Assembly (NCBI RefSeq): GCF_901933205.1
Contig: NC_044571.1
Span: forward strand, 8,781,420-8,845,419
Source of the DNA: Camarhynchus parvulus
Lineage: Eukaryota; Chordata; Aves; Passeriformes; Thraupidae
Length of the DNA stretch: 64,000 nt
Direction of reading: 5' to 3'
Below are positions 11,119-24,600 of the stretch, one piece after another; the first letter of the stretch is position 1, and every line of letters begins with the position of its first letter. The notes beneath the pieces are model-generated. The model was not told the origin of the DNA and did not search any database. It worked only from the letters and a program-made list of their open reading frames with translations. A program made the position numbers and the translations under genes.

Positions 11119-14100
11119 ATTAGGTCAGCACCAGCCTGCTTCTTGGGCCTCTAGCCCATGGTATAGAAACATTTATTCCAACCTTCCTAAAGAAAATTCT
11201 CTCTGCCTTTTAGGGAGGGCAGAAGGCATCCCTAGAAGCTTCTAGATATTAATTCAGCATCTTTGATTGAGCATCTCTCTTTCTCTCCATTGAAAATTTA
11301 AGAAATGAGTAGGAAATGCTGGATGACTCATTCCACCAGAGGTACTGCTTTTCTGAGGAGGATCAGCAGCTTTTTAAAGAAAAGGCAGTGGCATTAGCTC
11401 ATCTTTTTCTTCATCTTCCATCTCACCATATAATAAGACTAGGGGGTGGAAAATGTGCCTTGAATGAAAACAGCTTTGGCTCTGTGCTTTCCTGAGCCCA
11501 AGATCTGGATTTGTCTGATAGGAGAGCGTGCCAACCTCAGCATGGAGGGGAGCCAGGGAGGGAGTGAGAGGAATCCTCTGTCCCTCCTGTTGGCAGGGGA
11601 TCTCTGCAATCCTTAAAGGGGTCCAGCTCCCAAAGCTCCCAGGGCTCAGCAAGAAAGTTAGCAAGGGGGAGTCTGAGTCTTATCTGGGAAGCAGCAGGAG
11701 GCTCTGTTCCCTGCAGTATGTCAGTAATAACAAAACTAGTCATGGAGCAGGATTTAGGGTGTTTTGGGACAAGGCACTGGCTGCCCTTAACTGGAGCAAT
11801 TTTGCTCTTTCCCCTTCTGCTTCTGGCTCCATCACTCTCACCTTCCAACCAGAGACTGGTCAGGGAAATCAGAGACATTCTTTTCCTCTTCAGGTGTCTA
11901 TCAAAACAGGTCCCAGGGTTGTAGTGTTCCTGCTCACACAGGTGAGCACCAGAAAAGCCCCACGTCTGCAGATGTCCTTAACAGCAAGCACAGGAAAGCT
12001 TGAAAGTAAATCACCCCTCCCTCGCTAGAGACTGACTGAAAAGGGAAAGCACAAAAGAGAAAGCACCAGGGTTGAGTGCTGGCTTCAGCCACAGAAGTCC
12101 TGGGGCAATGCTGGCCCACAGAGGACATTTACCACATATTCTCCCTATTTTTGTGTGCTTTAGCAGATGATGTTAACATCTGTATTTCTTAAGTCAAGGT
12201 ACACAATTTCATTACAAAGGGGTTTGTCAGATGGTAAGCCTTGCTGTAGCAGTTTAAGATGTTATTGCCTCCAGCTGTGTGCTCTGTCCCTCTGTTCAAA
12301 GTCCCAACCTTTTAAGAGCCAGCAGAAGGAGATGTGCACCCACCTACACCTGCTCCCATTCCCAACCCTGCACATTAAAGCCTTCAACTAAGGCTGTGGA
12401 TCAAAAGTTGGAGCCATCAAAGAAGAGGTGACATTTCCTTCACCTCACATTGCTAAGGGGGCAATAACCTTACTGTGAATGAGTGACAGCTGGACCTGGT
12501 CACACATTAAAGCAGTTGCTCAAGTTTCTCAAAGCTGATGCGTGGCAGTCGGAAGCTGTGCTGGCCCTGGAAGAACTTTTCTTGCACAGCAGTGCAGGTA
12601 CAGTGATTTGAGCAACAGAGTTTGTTACTGGCTGGGTAGCTGTATCACCATTTCTGCTCTTTGTGCTCCTAAAGGAAGTAAAGCTATATTTTATGAGCAA
12701 GCCAAACTATCCCAGAAAACACGAACTCTCACCAGTGTAGCTGGATCTGCACCAGAGGCTTCTGCTGACACAGTTAAGACAGCCAAGGATTATTCTGCTT
12801 TTCCCTCCTGTCAACCCACCAGGCTGGAAAATATCTGCTGTAGAGAGCAGAATAAAAGAGATCACAATAGTTTGTCTTTTCTGTGGTGCTCCAATTTAAA
12901 CAGGATCACATGGGCAGCATCCGTGGGTGCAGCTTTACTGCAGAGATCGATTTCAGCGCCCTGAGGAATTTGACCAGTGGTAATGTAGCGTGGCTTTAAA
13001 ATTAGAAAACCCAATTACAGCCAGGCTCTGTCTGCACAGCTTCTTCTTTGGTGGCTGGGGCCACCAGCCTGTTCATGTGAGGGCAGAAACCTGCCAGAGG
13101 TGCCCCATGGCCAGCCCTTGAAAACACAATATTGGGAGTGCACGTGAAGAGGAGCACACAGTTACACATAGCTGCTGGGCTGTCTGCTTGTATAACCATT
13201 TTTTACTCACAGAGAAGTGATTCTGGCAGGGTATAAATACTGCCATAACAGTTCTGAGAGCACTGCTGAGGGAGAAATATGTGGTTTAGCAGGGATGGCT
13301 AGTGAAGCACTTATGTCACCTCCTTGCAGGGTGATGGAAGTATTGCATTATTACTAACCTATCCCAGGAAATGGAAACCCTCCATCATTTTCCTTGTCCC
13401 TGTGCTTTAATAACAAGAGTGGTGAACCATATGATGTCCTCTACAGACTAAGAATCTGTGGACAAATTACTAAATTCATTAAAGCCAAGGAGATAAAATC
13501 TTGATCCTACTGACTTCAGTGGGACCTGGATTTTACTTTATGTTCACAAACGTGCCCGTGTGTATAAAGTCCTTTTGTACTATGTTCTGCTCTTGTGTAA
13601 TAGCTAACTTACTTCCCAGTATTAATGTTTAACATAGGTTTTTTTCTAAAAAAAGTAGTTTTTAATCTAGAGCTAATTGATTCCAGCTCTGCCCTGAGTT
13701 GCTGGTAACTGAACCATACTTCCTTTGCAGAGGAGAGATGCATGGGGATGTTATTATCTGACCCTGGGACTGGGGGGCAAAAAATCCACTGTGTCATTGC
13801 CCATCATTCCTGCAGCTGTTTAAAGCAGCCAGCAGCAGTGGAATATTCCCCCATTTCCCACTGGTTGTAGTCTGTGCTCACCTTCCAGTGGAAGGAAGAA
13901 CAGCCAACTTTGCTCACCAGTGGACATGATGTTCAGAGATAGGCACTTTCTCATCTTGCTTCTCCTATAAATCCTCAGTAGCCTTGGGCAGTTCACTTCT
14001 TGTCTCTCCTCTTTTTCTCAAATTTATAAACAAAGGATAATATTTATGCAGTCTTTCAGCTGTTTCAGGCTCTGAAATTAAGGTATGGTCCAAGTACTTA

Positions 14101-17100
14101 GTGTCATTTAATTATTGAATTTCAGAATTATTTGACTCTATGGGTTATTTTTAACTCTTGTTTCTTAGTCTATCTAGAAAACATATATCTTTCTTTCAAT
14201 CTGCAAAAGTCTGTGTTAATGGCAAAAGGTATCTATTACTTGAAGCTGGATGTTACAGAAATATGAGACTTTCTGGATGCCTAGAAAACAGAGAAATGTT
14301 TGCACCATCCTCTGTACCCACTACTGCACCCTCTTTCTTCCTGTCTCCTCCCTTTCTTTGCTCTGAATATTGTGGTTTTCCCACATTGCTACATTAAAAC
14401 TACCTGGAGGTTCTGCCTGTCTGCAAACAGCTTGGTTTTAAGATTAACCTGATCCCAACTTTACCTTCAAAACTCATTCAATTCCTGTCTTCTAAACTCT
14501 TGACAATTTCTTAAATTCTTTTCAAGCTAAGAAAAAAAAATTCTGTTTTTTTAATGATTTATGACTGAAAATCTTTGGGAATTTGGCTGAACTCTATGTG
14601 GAGGGCTCAAGTAGGGGGTTTGTATATTGTCAGATATGTCAGTCATGGTTGCACTCAATGGCTGTTGCTTGGTCTGTGTCTGTCTTCACCAACCCATGAC
14701 AGGGATTTTGTGTGTGTGTGTGCTCATGGAAAGAGGCAGAGAGCTGCACTTCTCCCAGTTCTGTCCTGCTCCCTCAGGAACATGGAGAAAAAGCAGTGCC
14801 TGTGCTGCAGGGACCATGGGGACCTGTGTTTGCTGCATTCCCCGTGCATTTGCTGGATTCCCCATTGTCATTCTCATACATCCTCTGCCTGATGTGTGCT
14901 GGTTGTTTCCATGGTCTAGAGAAGAGCAGCATTTTATCTGTGAACAATTCAGAAGGATCTCATCCCCAATGTCTCCTGCAGACAGGGACAACAGGGTCCT
15001 AATATTTGTAGCTAGTAAAAATAATAATAAAAAAAAACAAACTCATACTCCAAAAGTCGTAGGGAGGATTTAGGGGAATAGATGAGAGTTGCATGCTCAG
15101 CTGCTTGTCTTTAAAACCTGATAGGATCAATGTTCAGTCAGCAAAAGGTTGTAATAAATTTCTCTGCAGGATATTTCTCTTCTACGGACAGTTTTGGTGA
15201 GTCTACAAAGGCTACCTCAAGAAATGCCCATAATTTCTGAAATTCTTAAATCTGTGCACTGCCAATAACTCTATTCAGGGAGCCCTGGGTAATATCTGAA
15301 AGGCTCAGTGACCTCCCTGTGCCAGACAAACAGCACAGCTGCTGCAAATGAGTCTGAGGAAAAGGAGGCCAGTGTGTTTATACCAGAGTGCAGGGAGGAG
15401 CAGGAGTCTCCGCAGATTCTCTCCTAACCCAGCTGTTGCCCCTGAGATCCCCTTGCCCCAGGGGAGGCACGACTCAGCATGCCAAAAAGCCATGGCCTCA
15501 GGCAGAATCTTTTTCCAGAGGAGCCTTAGGAAGAAAATATAAATGTAGAAAATTAGGGAGCAACACAAAGCCATCAACCAGTTCCTCTGGCCTAGTCCCT
15601 GAGGAAGAGGCCAGAGAGGCAGACCCAGACAAATGACCACTGCTCCACCCTTGTCTTTCTTTATGCACTGAGCCAAAATTCAGTTATTTTTTCTGTGGAA
15701 AAAAAAAAATCTGGACAATATTTTTTGTTCCAGAAAAGCCAAAATACCTGGAAAGGGCTTTCTTCTCTCCACTAGAGGGGTGGTTCTGAGCAGGCTGAGA
15801 ATGATAAGACTGGGGAGAGGAAAAGCCTTCAACTATATAGGAGCAAAAATGAAGAGAAATTATGGCAGCCAGTATGGCTCCAAGCTTGTTAGGAGAAATG
15901 CATGGAAAAGACAAGAATAAAATAGGAGACAAAAATATGCTGTACCCAGTAGCTACAGAGAAAAACCCCAAAACTCCAATACTTTGAAACAGTAAAGCTT
16001 CTGTCTTGCTGGTAAAATAAAACCAAGCAGAAGGGTTTTCCACTAGAAAATGAAGGGATGACCAGTTGACAAGAGGGTGTCTTGGATGGCGTGGTATTTT
16101 TTTCTTGGTATGACAGTTACTCTGTTGAGTCTTGAGGTATGAATCGCACTGCAGTAGGACAAATAGTTAAATGGGTCTGAATAATTCAGCACATCTGAAC
16201 AGAAAGGAAGGAGTGCTGGAGACTGAAAAATTGGAAATTGTCATTCCACAGAGAAAAGGGTTTGAGTAACAGTGAGAGTGACTCCTTATACATTCCCAGC
16301 ATGTCCATGCAGCAGCTACAGCAGTAATGTAGTAATCAGTTAGAGTCAGGGTGCATTTGAGCTGTTACAAAATACATGGTTTGATTTGGTTCCATACCAC
16401 AGCTCTTCTTCTATTGCTGTTATGGTTTTCCATCAGTATATAATATTCTGCCTAACTGTATTTTAATAGCACACTATGGGCAGCTCTGTGCTCTGCTGAA
16501 AACAAAATATTTAAACAAAGAGCTGTGAATTTTTAACCCATTCATATTTCATGGCTAAGTTTATTGAATTTTTTATAGCACTCCAATAGTTTTCTGCAGA
16601 GGTCACAGTGGCCTTTTGCTAATAGGCAGCATAACAAGTTGGTCCATTATAATATGGCTCCAAACTCTGAAATATGGCAGCTGAGAAGAAGAAAGGTAGA
16701 CAACAGCAGGGACTTTCCCAGAGACTTTTTGAGGGGTCAGACATGAATTATTTGTAACACAGGCAGAAATGTGCAGTGGTTGTTGCTTTAGCTTCATACT
16801 GGTGCCTGAGTGGACTCAGTCAGTGTTTGGCCTCAGCCCCAGCTGAGCTCAGCATCACACAGAGATGGATTCATGGGTCACTCCAGCTGGAGCACACTGT
16901 CCAGCCCACTTCCCTGACACCTCTGAACTGCCTTCCTGCCCTGAGCATGTTGAGGCTGCACATGAAGAAAAATGAAGCCATTCACAGCTGGCATGCTGAG
17001 GAAGCTTGGAAGACAAGCCCTGTGACACTGCCATGGCAGAGCCACCAGCCTGCTCCAGCTCCTGCACAGCTGCTGGTGAAAATGCCCAGCAACAAGGGTA

Positions 17101-18379
17101 CCCAAAGCTATCATTAGCAGCACTTAAACACAGCAGTTGGGAAGCAGCACAGGGAAACACAAAACCTCTGATTGCAGGAAGCTGGGATAAAGTCCTAGCA
17201 CCCTGGGAGAAAGCAAAGCCTGTGTTCTAAAATCCCCTTTCAGAACAAATCAGGCTTTCAGCTGCTGGGGTGACTCGTGGCTGAGGATGCCATTAACAGA
17301 GACGGTGGGACACCTCACTGAAGTCTCATCTCCAGGCTGAACATAACTAGGTGAGCATGACATCTGCAGTTAAACAGGACACAAGCAAGACTCTGTGTCA
17401 GAAAGTGTTCCTGGATGGCACACTCATGGAAGTGACCACCTGTCAGCTGTGCACATTTTGGGAATGTGGCAGCAGGCCTTCGTCACACGTGACAGAACAT
17501 CAACCAGGGTGCTGCAGACATGCCTGGAGCATGACTAAGAAGGGATGTCCATAGACAAACTTGGCACATTCTAATTCAGACTTGTATCAAATCATGTGAT
17601 GCCCCATTTAAAATAATTTTAAACCAATTTTTTAGTGCTTAAAAACCCCAAACTTCTGTTTTATGTGGATGTAGCTATATTTTTGCAAGACAGCAATTGT
17701 CCCTTCTATCTTCTTTGGGCTTTCCATTTTGTACTGAAAAAAGCAAAGCAAAGCAAAATCTCGTCAGTGTTTTCTGGAAATAGTTCACAGAGTTGTGGTT
17801 CCATCAGAGCAGCTGATTTTGCATTCCAGGCTTGGGGAGCATCACACAAACCAGCACAGGGGCTTGGCACAGCAACACTCACCACTTCCAAGATGATTTG
17901 CCTGTCAGGCACCCATGCAAATGGCATTGTGTCTGTGATAAGCAACTCTCTCCTCATTATCCTCTCTGAAAAGCTTAAACCACTTTCTGATTAATTCAGG
18001 AGGAGTGGATAAGGGCTCTGTCATTTTACATTGCTTAATGCTTTCCATTACAAAGACCATCATGATGTTTCACCAGAAACTTTCATATATTCAGCGTTCT
18101 GCCGTGGGGTTAGGGGAGCTGGATTTTCAGCAGCAGCAAAGCCTTTTGGCTGAAAGAGTGAAATTCTTGCTAGGTTTTTGTGAATAAGTATATTGCCCCC
18201 AAAATATCACCCTTAATTTTAGTCTTTGGAAAGACTTGCTTCCTTGCCAGCCATCAGCTTTCTGAGGATAAGCGGTGGCTGTAGCAAAACCACTGATTTA
18301 CTCCTCTTGGGAGGCCTCAGTATCTCTGCTGAAGCAATCAGTGATGAGAACAGAGACAGGCCAGGGGCCTTCCCTCTCC
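11119..18379. other. Intergenic, nothing recognised
   Basis: Over 7 kb without a recognisable exon. A (GT) run of about 14 bases lies near 14708. The open frames of 119-166 codons (for example 11528-12028 plus and 16043-15684 minus) look like chance frames without domain motifs. Confidence 0.55.
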
Positions 18380-18620
18380 CTGTACAATCACACATAGCCA
18401 ACAACCCCTCCATCAGTCCAAGCTTCAGGATAAGGATCCACTGCCAATGACACCAAATAAATAAACACCACCAACATTGCCCCTGAATAAACCATAACCA
18501 GCACCAAAGAGACAAAAGATACCCCTAAACTCACCAATCAACCACACCCTGCAACAGCTGCTGCAACTAATCCCACCACTCCATAACAGGGTGACTGATT
18601 ACACTGCCAGCCCCTGTACA
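18380..18620 (-). pseudogene. ND6: NUMT: nuclear copy of part of mitochondrial ND6
   Basis: ND6 is a membrane subunit of respiratory complex I, encoded on the light strand of bird mtDNA. Read on the minus strand from 18585 to 18391 with the vertebrate mitochondrial code, 65 codons are open and give YGVVGLVAAAVAGCGWLVSL, then [20 protein letters not shown] and PYPEAW. These are the conserved ND6 helix 2-3 segments. Two in-frame TGA codons (18540-18538 and 18390-18388) fall where the mitochondrial code gives Trp. Further match to GLAV at about 18610-18602 needs a 2-base deletion. No neighbouring mitochondrial genes were recognised, and the flanks look nuclear. It cannot be expressed as ND6 from the nucleus. 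Confidence 0.9.
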
Positions 18621-21600
18621 CAGCAGCAGAATGCCTTCTTTTCTGGGGCACCATGTGAAACAGCAGAATTCCCCCTCGGGCCTCCAGCTCCTGCCTCCTC
18701 ACACTGCAGGGCCCTCCTGTCTCCAGAAGGTGACCAAGGAGTCCTGGGTGTGTCTATTCCCCAGCCTGGAGGGGACACTCAGGACTCAGTTCTGCTGTCC
18801 CAAGACACCTTCTGCTATTTCAGACACCCTCTTCTTTCCTGCAGGTCTCTCTGGGGCTAAAGGAGAAGCAGGAGACCCACAACCTTCTGGAGAGGTGGCT
18901 GGAGGGTAAATGGGGTTCCCTAGAGTGTGTAATACAGCAGCAGAAGTCTAGGATTAGGGGACAGATTCAGATGCTCCTCTGTCTCCACTTCCAGACACCC
19001 AAACACACCTATCCCCCCACCACAGGTACCTGCAGGTGGAGGGAATGTCTCAGCTCCTGTTACTGTCACTGGAGAGCCATTTAGTAGGACCTGGAGAGTT
19101 GTGAATTCACCAGACATCCCATTTTAGGGAAGTCCTGTAGACCCCAATGACTTCAGTGGCAGGACAGGTAAGAGTTTCACGTGTAGACAGATATTCCAGC
19201 AACACCCAAATTTTGGGGTCTGGGTCTGGAGGCAAGTCCCATCCTGTGTGTCTGTGTCTAGGGTTCAGATGCTTCTCACAAGGACAGCAGGTTGCTACAG
19301 TTACATATCATTTGTTCTTCATAATTTTCCACACCAGGGGAAAAATGGAGAATTATATTTAAAAACAGAAGCATGCAAAAAAATTATGTTAAGAAACAAG
19401 TTGCAAAGTCAGATACTTGAAAATTAAAAGTTTGTATGCAGAAGCCATTCTGCAAAGCCTAATTCAGTTACCTTGTGAATATATTGCAATTTTCCACATT
19501 TTACAGCAGTATAATTTTTTCGTATCCACCTCTCTTTTCATTTTGTATTTCAAATTACTTTCCTCCTATGTCTAACAATACATTATTAATATAAATATAG
19601 CCATTCAAATGTATTACAAATATCTCTGTACAAACATTGTATTTATTTAGGCTGCATAGTCAAGCACTTGAAAGCCAGGAAATGCCAGATGTACACACTG
19701 CAAGCACAGCGAGATACATTCTCTAGCCCAGAAATCTTATGAATCAAATTAACACAAGGTGAACCATCTGCCATGGGGATAGGATGGGAAGACAAAAATA
19801 ATAAGTGACCAGGACATGTTATATAACCCAGGTATGAGCACTGAGAGAAAATGAGAGCTTGCCTTTGTTTTCTGCTAAGAGGTTTCAAGAGACCTCTTGG
19901 CCCTGATGCTGTTGACATTCCTGGAATAAAGTTCTGCATATTGCACATATCCCTGGATCTTCTGAAATGGCATCATCAGAAGCAGTGTGCCTGTGGGGGC
20001 TCAGAGATGCCTTTCTCCAGTACTGGTTAACAGACAAATTCCTGGTGGTAGGACTTTGCAGTACTAAGTGGGAGTTCATCTAGCAAAAGTGCTGCAAGTT
20101 TAAAAAAAAAGGATATTTCATGTTACAGAGCATGACTCTGGGCTCCAGGATAAGGAGAGCCTACCCTGAGCCCACTGTGCTGAAAAGCCAGGGCCTTGCA
20201 GAGCAGATCCTGCCCTGAGTGGCCTCTCATCACTGGGAGGTGGCACATGCTTGGATTAACCTTCTTCTTCATGTTCAGTGTTATTTTCAGGGGTGGGTAT
20301 CTGAGCATGGGTGTGTGCAGCAACACTGGATGTTGTACACAGAGCTGTGATCCCATTCTTTGGGGCTTTGTCTCTGAGTACCTCCTGCTGGCTCTAGTGA
20401 CAGAGAATGGCACTGACACTGCCTGCTGTCCCCATATGGGATACTTTAGACATCCAGGATGGGAAAACAAGGAGATAAATGGAATTAAGTTCTCAACTTG
20501 ATCTCCTTGCCAGTTGTTCCACCAGATCATTACCTCTGCTACAGCTCCTGCTCTCTGTGTGATGCCTCTGTTTTTATGCTCAAGCTAAAATATCTCAACA
20601 ATGTGAATGTAGGAGGAGACAGTAATGTGATTCCATGCCCCTTTTGCTGGACTGGCTACAGGCCACTCTTTTGCCCCAAATGCATCTTTCTCCAGCAGGC
20701 TCTGTAGAGCATCCCAAGCTGCTCTCTGTGCTACAGGTTTTTGGTGGAAAAGGCTCCTGAAGAGCAATGGCTTTTCAAAAACTGTCTGGATTACTGTTTC
20801 ACCAATCTGTCTGCTAATTTCAGATTCAGATTCATGCCTTTTCTGTGGGATCCAGGGGTATTCCCCAGCTCCCAGATCTGTGTCTGTGTGTGCCTTCTTC
20901 CCACTTCTGTTCCTGGGGCTGAATCACACCTTGGATATTTGTCAGCCCCCTGTCTCCACATTCCAGAAGTCTGCATGAGCTGTCCAGAGAAGGAGCAGTG
21001 ACACATTTCTGTTCTTCTTTTGGAAAGAAGAGGAGAGAGAGCAGGCCTGCAGGGCTCACCACAGGGCCAGCATGGCCTGTGCTACCTGAGCAGCCCCCTG
21101 GCATGAGCACTTCAAACTCTGCACAATCTGTTCCCAATTTCTGGTGCGTCAGATGATTCATGACACAGAGGAGAAGAATAAATATAAATGGCAACTCTCA
21201 CCATGCTGCTGTTAATCATCTCAGAGTATTGTTGTCCCAGCACGCTCCTCCCACTGGCTGACACCCCTCCAGAGTGTTTGTGTCTCATAGGCTTGGGCAG
21301 CAAAGGGGGGTAAACACCAGAGAAGCCACATCCCTGCACATTTGTGGTTCTAATAACCAATGTTACTCCTGGAAACTCTGCAATCCACTCCCCACCCACG
21401 TGCCTGCCATCTGCTTCAGGCTTTTTGGTGGTGGTTCTCACCCATATGAGAACAACTGCACCCATCTCATCCTCAGACTTGTGTCAAATGTTGCTTTCTT
21501 TCCAGTCTAGAAGGAGGAACTGTGGGAAGGGTGTCGAGATTTCCCTTTCCTCGTTTCTGAGACTTTTGAAAAAATATCTTTTCTGCAATGTCCACAACAA

Positions 21601-24600
21601 AATGCTCTTTTTCTTCTCTTTCATACATATATCAAAGCACACCCCTTGCCCTGATCTTTCTTTGGAGCATGCAGTTTGTTCCTATTACTCTTTGCTGTTG
21701 TTAGTATTGATCACTATAGTGGTTTTTAAGTTTCCTTGCTCCAGTAGGTGGAAAAACCCACCACTTCTCTGACCTTTAGAAATGCTTTTCTTAGCTATCA
21801 GCGTAACTCAATGTGCAAGATTTAAAAAGGGGTGGAAGAAGATACATCTCTGCTGATTTGTTAAAGTGGGGTCAAGTGGGTGGAGGAAAGAAATTATATG
21901 AATAGAGAGGTGTGAATTTACCTTCTTTATGCTGTTTGTTGTATGCATTCCACCCTGTCTCTTGGCCTGCACAGGAACAGGCAGGTCCACACTTACCCTA
22001 CATGGTGCCATTAGCACTAGAATATTCTCTGAAATCTTTAATTACCCTAATGACTTCAACACAAGCTGCCAAACAGAGAGCTCTATAACTGCAGGATTTT
22101 TGTCTAACTTAATTGAGACTCCTTTTAAAAGCACCCCTAACCCACCTCAAAATGTCATTAGTTAAAAATGTGATTTTTCTGTGCTTGGCACAAAAATGGA
22201 GGAAGGCATTTACTCACTGCAGGTGTGTTGGAGCTTCCCTGTGGTACCTTGCATTACATCACTCACCAGGAAACTGCACATTTCCACAGCAAAAGGCTAC
22301 AGCAGAGTCGGTGCTGAAGCAGAATGAGAGGGGAAGGAAGAAACACCTTTCTTTTTAAACATGTATATAGTTCAACTGGCTAAAATGGCTTTGGGAAAAA
22401 TGCAGATAAATTCCCTTCCTTATGAGGCTGAGTCAGAGGAATTGCTAAGAGAATTAGTCTGAAATTATAGAAGTGAAATTACAAATTAAATAAAATATGT
22501 CCTGGAGACTTCACAATGAAAATATTGTCCTATAAGTGCTAATAACATATTTACCATTGCTTTCTATCCAGGCCAAAGAAAAGTGAAGGGGGAAAAAAGG
22601 AGTGGGAATAGAAGGTTAAACACTTCAGTGTGATGCAATGCTGTGATGTCTCTCTTAGCTGCCAACAAAAGCAACATTTTGAGTTTTGGCTGATAATTCA
22701 ACTGGGAGGTTTTCAAAGCCATTTACTGATTAGCAGAAGAACAACTGTAACATAAATAGCAGCACAGACTAAGCAGAACAATAGAGGGAGAAAACACAAC
22801 ATCTCCAAACAAAACTCTGTGCATCTCACTGGCAGCCAGTTAAGTGTCTGGAGTACAGCAGTCTGTCCCTTACCTTTGCAGCCACCTCGGCCAAGAAACA
22901 CAAACACAAGCTTCAGGAAAATGAGACAAGATGTGAACTGGGCAGATCATTCACATCCCATCTTTTCTGGGGTTGCTTGGAATTGGACCTTTCTCTGCCT
23001 CCTGAACTGATGCTGCAAAGCTGTTGTTATTGTGTTGTTGTTGCCCTTTTGTGCTGCCTCACGTATTTTGCGATCTGCTTTCTGTATTTATTAATTTATA
23101 CCTGTGGTTTTTTGCTCACACCAACCTCATGCTTGATCATTTCTACCTACAATCAGGTTGTGTCCCCACGGCTCCCTGGCTTGGCTCAAAGTCTTCAGGT
23201 GCAATTGTTTGTGAGAAATGCTTTTGTAGAGAAAACCTATCCTGCATGGGAGGGGAGGAGGGAAGAAAAACAATGTCATATATTTCCTCTATTGTTGCTT
23301 TTGCAACCCATTGATCATTGTTAATATAAGTAACTTAGTTTCTCTTTAATAAGTGTACAGCATAGAAGGTGTGTTTATCATAAACTTGGAGATTCTGGAG
23401 ACATGAGGGACTTAGTGGTCTCTAAGACTGTCTCTTGAGACAGCATTCCTAACAATCCATTATCCTTTCCAGGTATTTGTAACAGCTAGTGAGCCTTAAA
23501 AATGCTCTACCTTAAAAAATAAGGTCTGTGATATTTTCTTTACTTCCCTTCCTAGAAGTAAAAGTGGCAATGGGAGACCCAGGCTGCTTTCAGCTCATGT
23601 CTAATATAGGAAAAAATCAGACATCTCCAGAGGTTTCACCAGAGCAGTTTTCTCTCAGTTCTAATCAGTAAGAATGAGAAAAGAAGATATTTGCAGTTGC
23701 CTGCTGGGTCCATCATTTTTCTTTGTTAGTGGACTACAATATATCTGTGTTCATAGCACAAGAATGCAGCCAACAGATCCTAGACATATCATATATTTCT
23801 GGGGTTTAGCAACCCATAAAAGTGGAGCGTAGCATCTGATTTATCTCAGCAAATGGCTCCAACTGTTCTCAGGAACATATTTTTTTCATCAGAGGAGGTG
23901 TTCCCTAGTTTAAGTCTTGATTTGAATCTCCTTGCCCGGGATATCTTTACAGAACTATTTATAAAATATTATCCACTTCATAAATGCATTTTGAATGCTT
24001 TGTTCATGCAGCGACCCTCCTGAAATCATTGTTTCTTCCCAAAGGAAACTAGCAGGACCTTTAGTAATTGCTGGATTATCAAAAAATGCACAACCTCATT
24101 TTCTGCCATAAGCAAGTTATTGGAGTTTCATAAGTGCTCAATCACGTGCATTATTTTACTATACTGGCCTGAAGAGACCACCAAGGAGAAGGTAAATGAC
24201 CCATAGAGGCACAGAAAAATATTTACATTCCTGAATGATCTGGTACTTCACTTGCTCACTGCCCGTGGTGCTGCTTCTCTCATGTGTGAATGCAAGGGAT
24301 GCCTGGGCCCTATGTCCCACAACATATTATGTATAAGAGAATGATGACAAGCAATGATGTTATAAATACCTGACATTTATCTTGGCCTGGTTTTAAATAG
24401 TGGAGTCAACCTTACTCATCTGCAACCCTCCAGCACAGCTGTTTTATGGTCCCTCCCTTCTTCCTCTCCCACCAACTTTCTGGTTTTGCCTCTGAAGCCT
24501 AAATCCTGCTATGACACAGAGATGAAAAATCTTCAGGCTGGTCTCCATCAGAAAAAAATTCTCCTGGTGTTGATAGGCCTCCATAAATCACTGGACAGCC

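Noticed and set aside
11528..12028. 166-codon open frame
   Set aside because: Low-complexity Ser/Lys/Gly-rich translation, overlapping open frames on the other strand, no homology recognised.
15684..16043. 119-codon minus-strand frame with hydrophobic stretches that resemble membrane segments
   Set aside because: Hydrophobicity follows from T-rich codons in this strand. No signal peptide, family motif or neighbouring exon.
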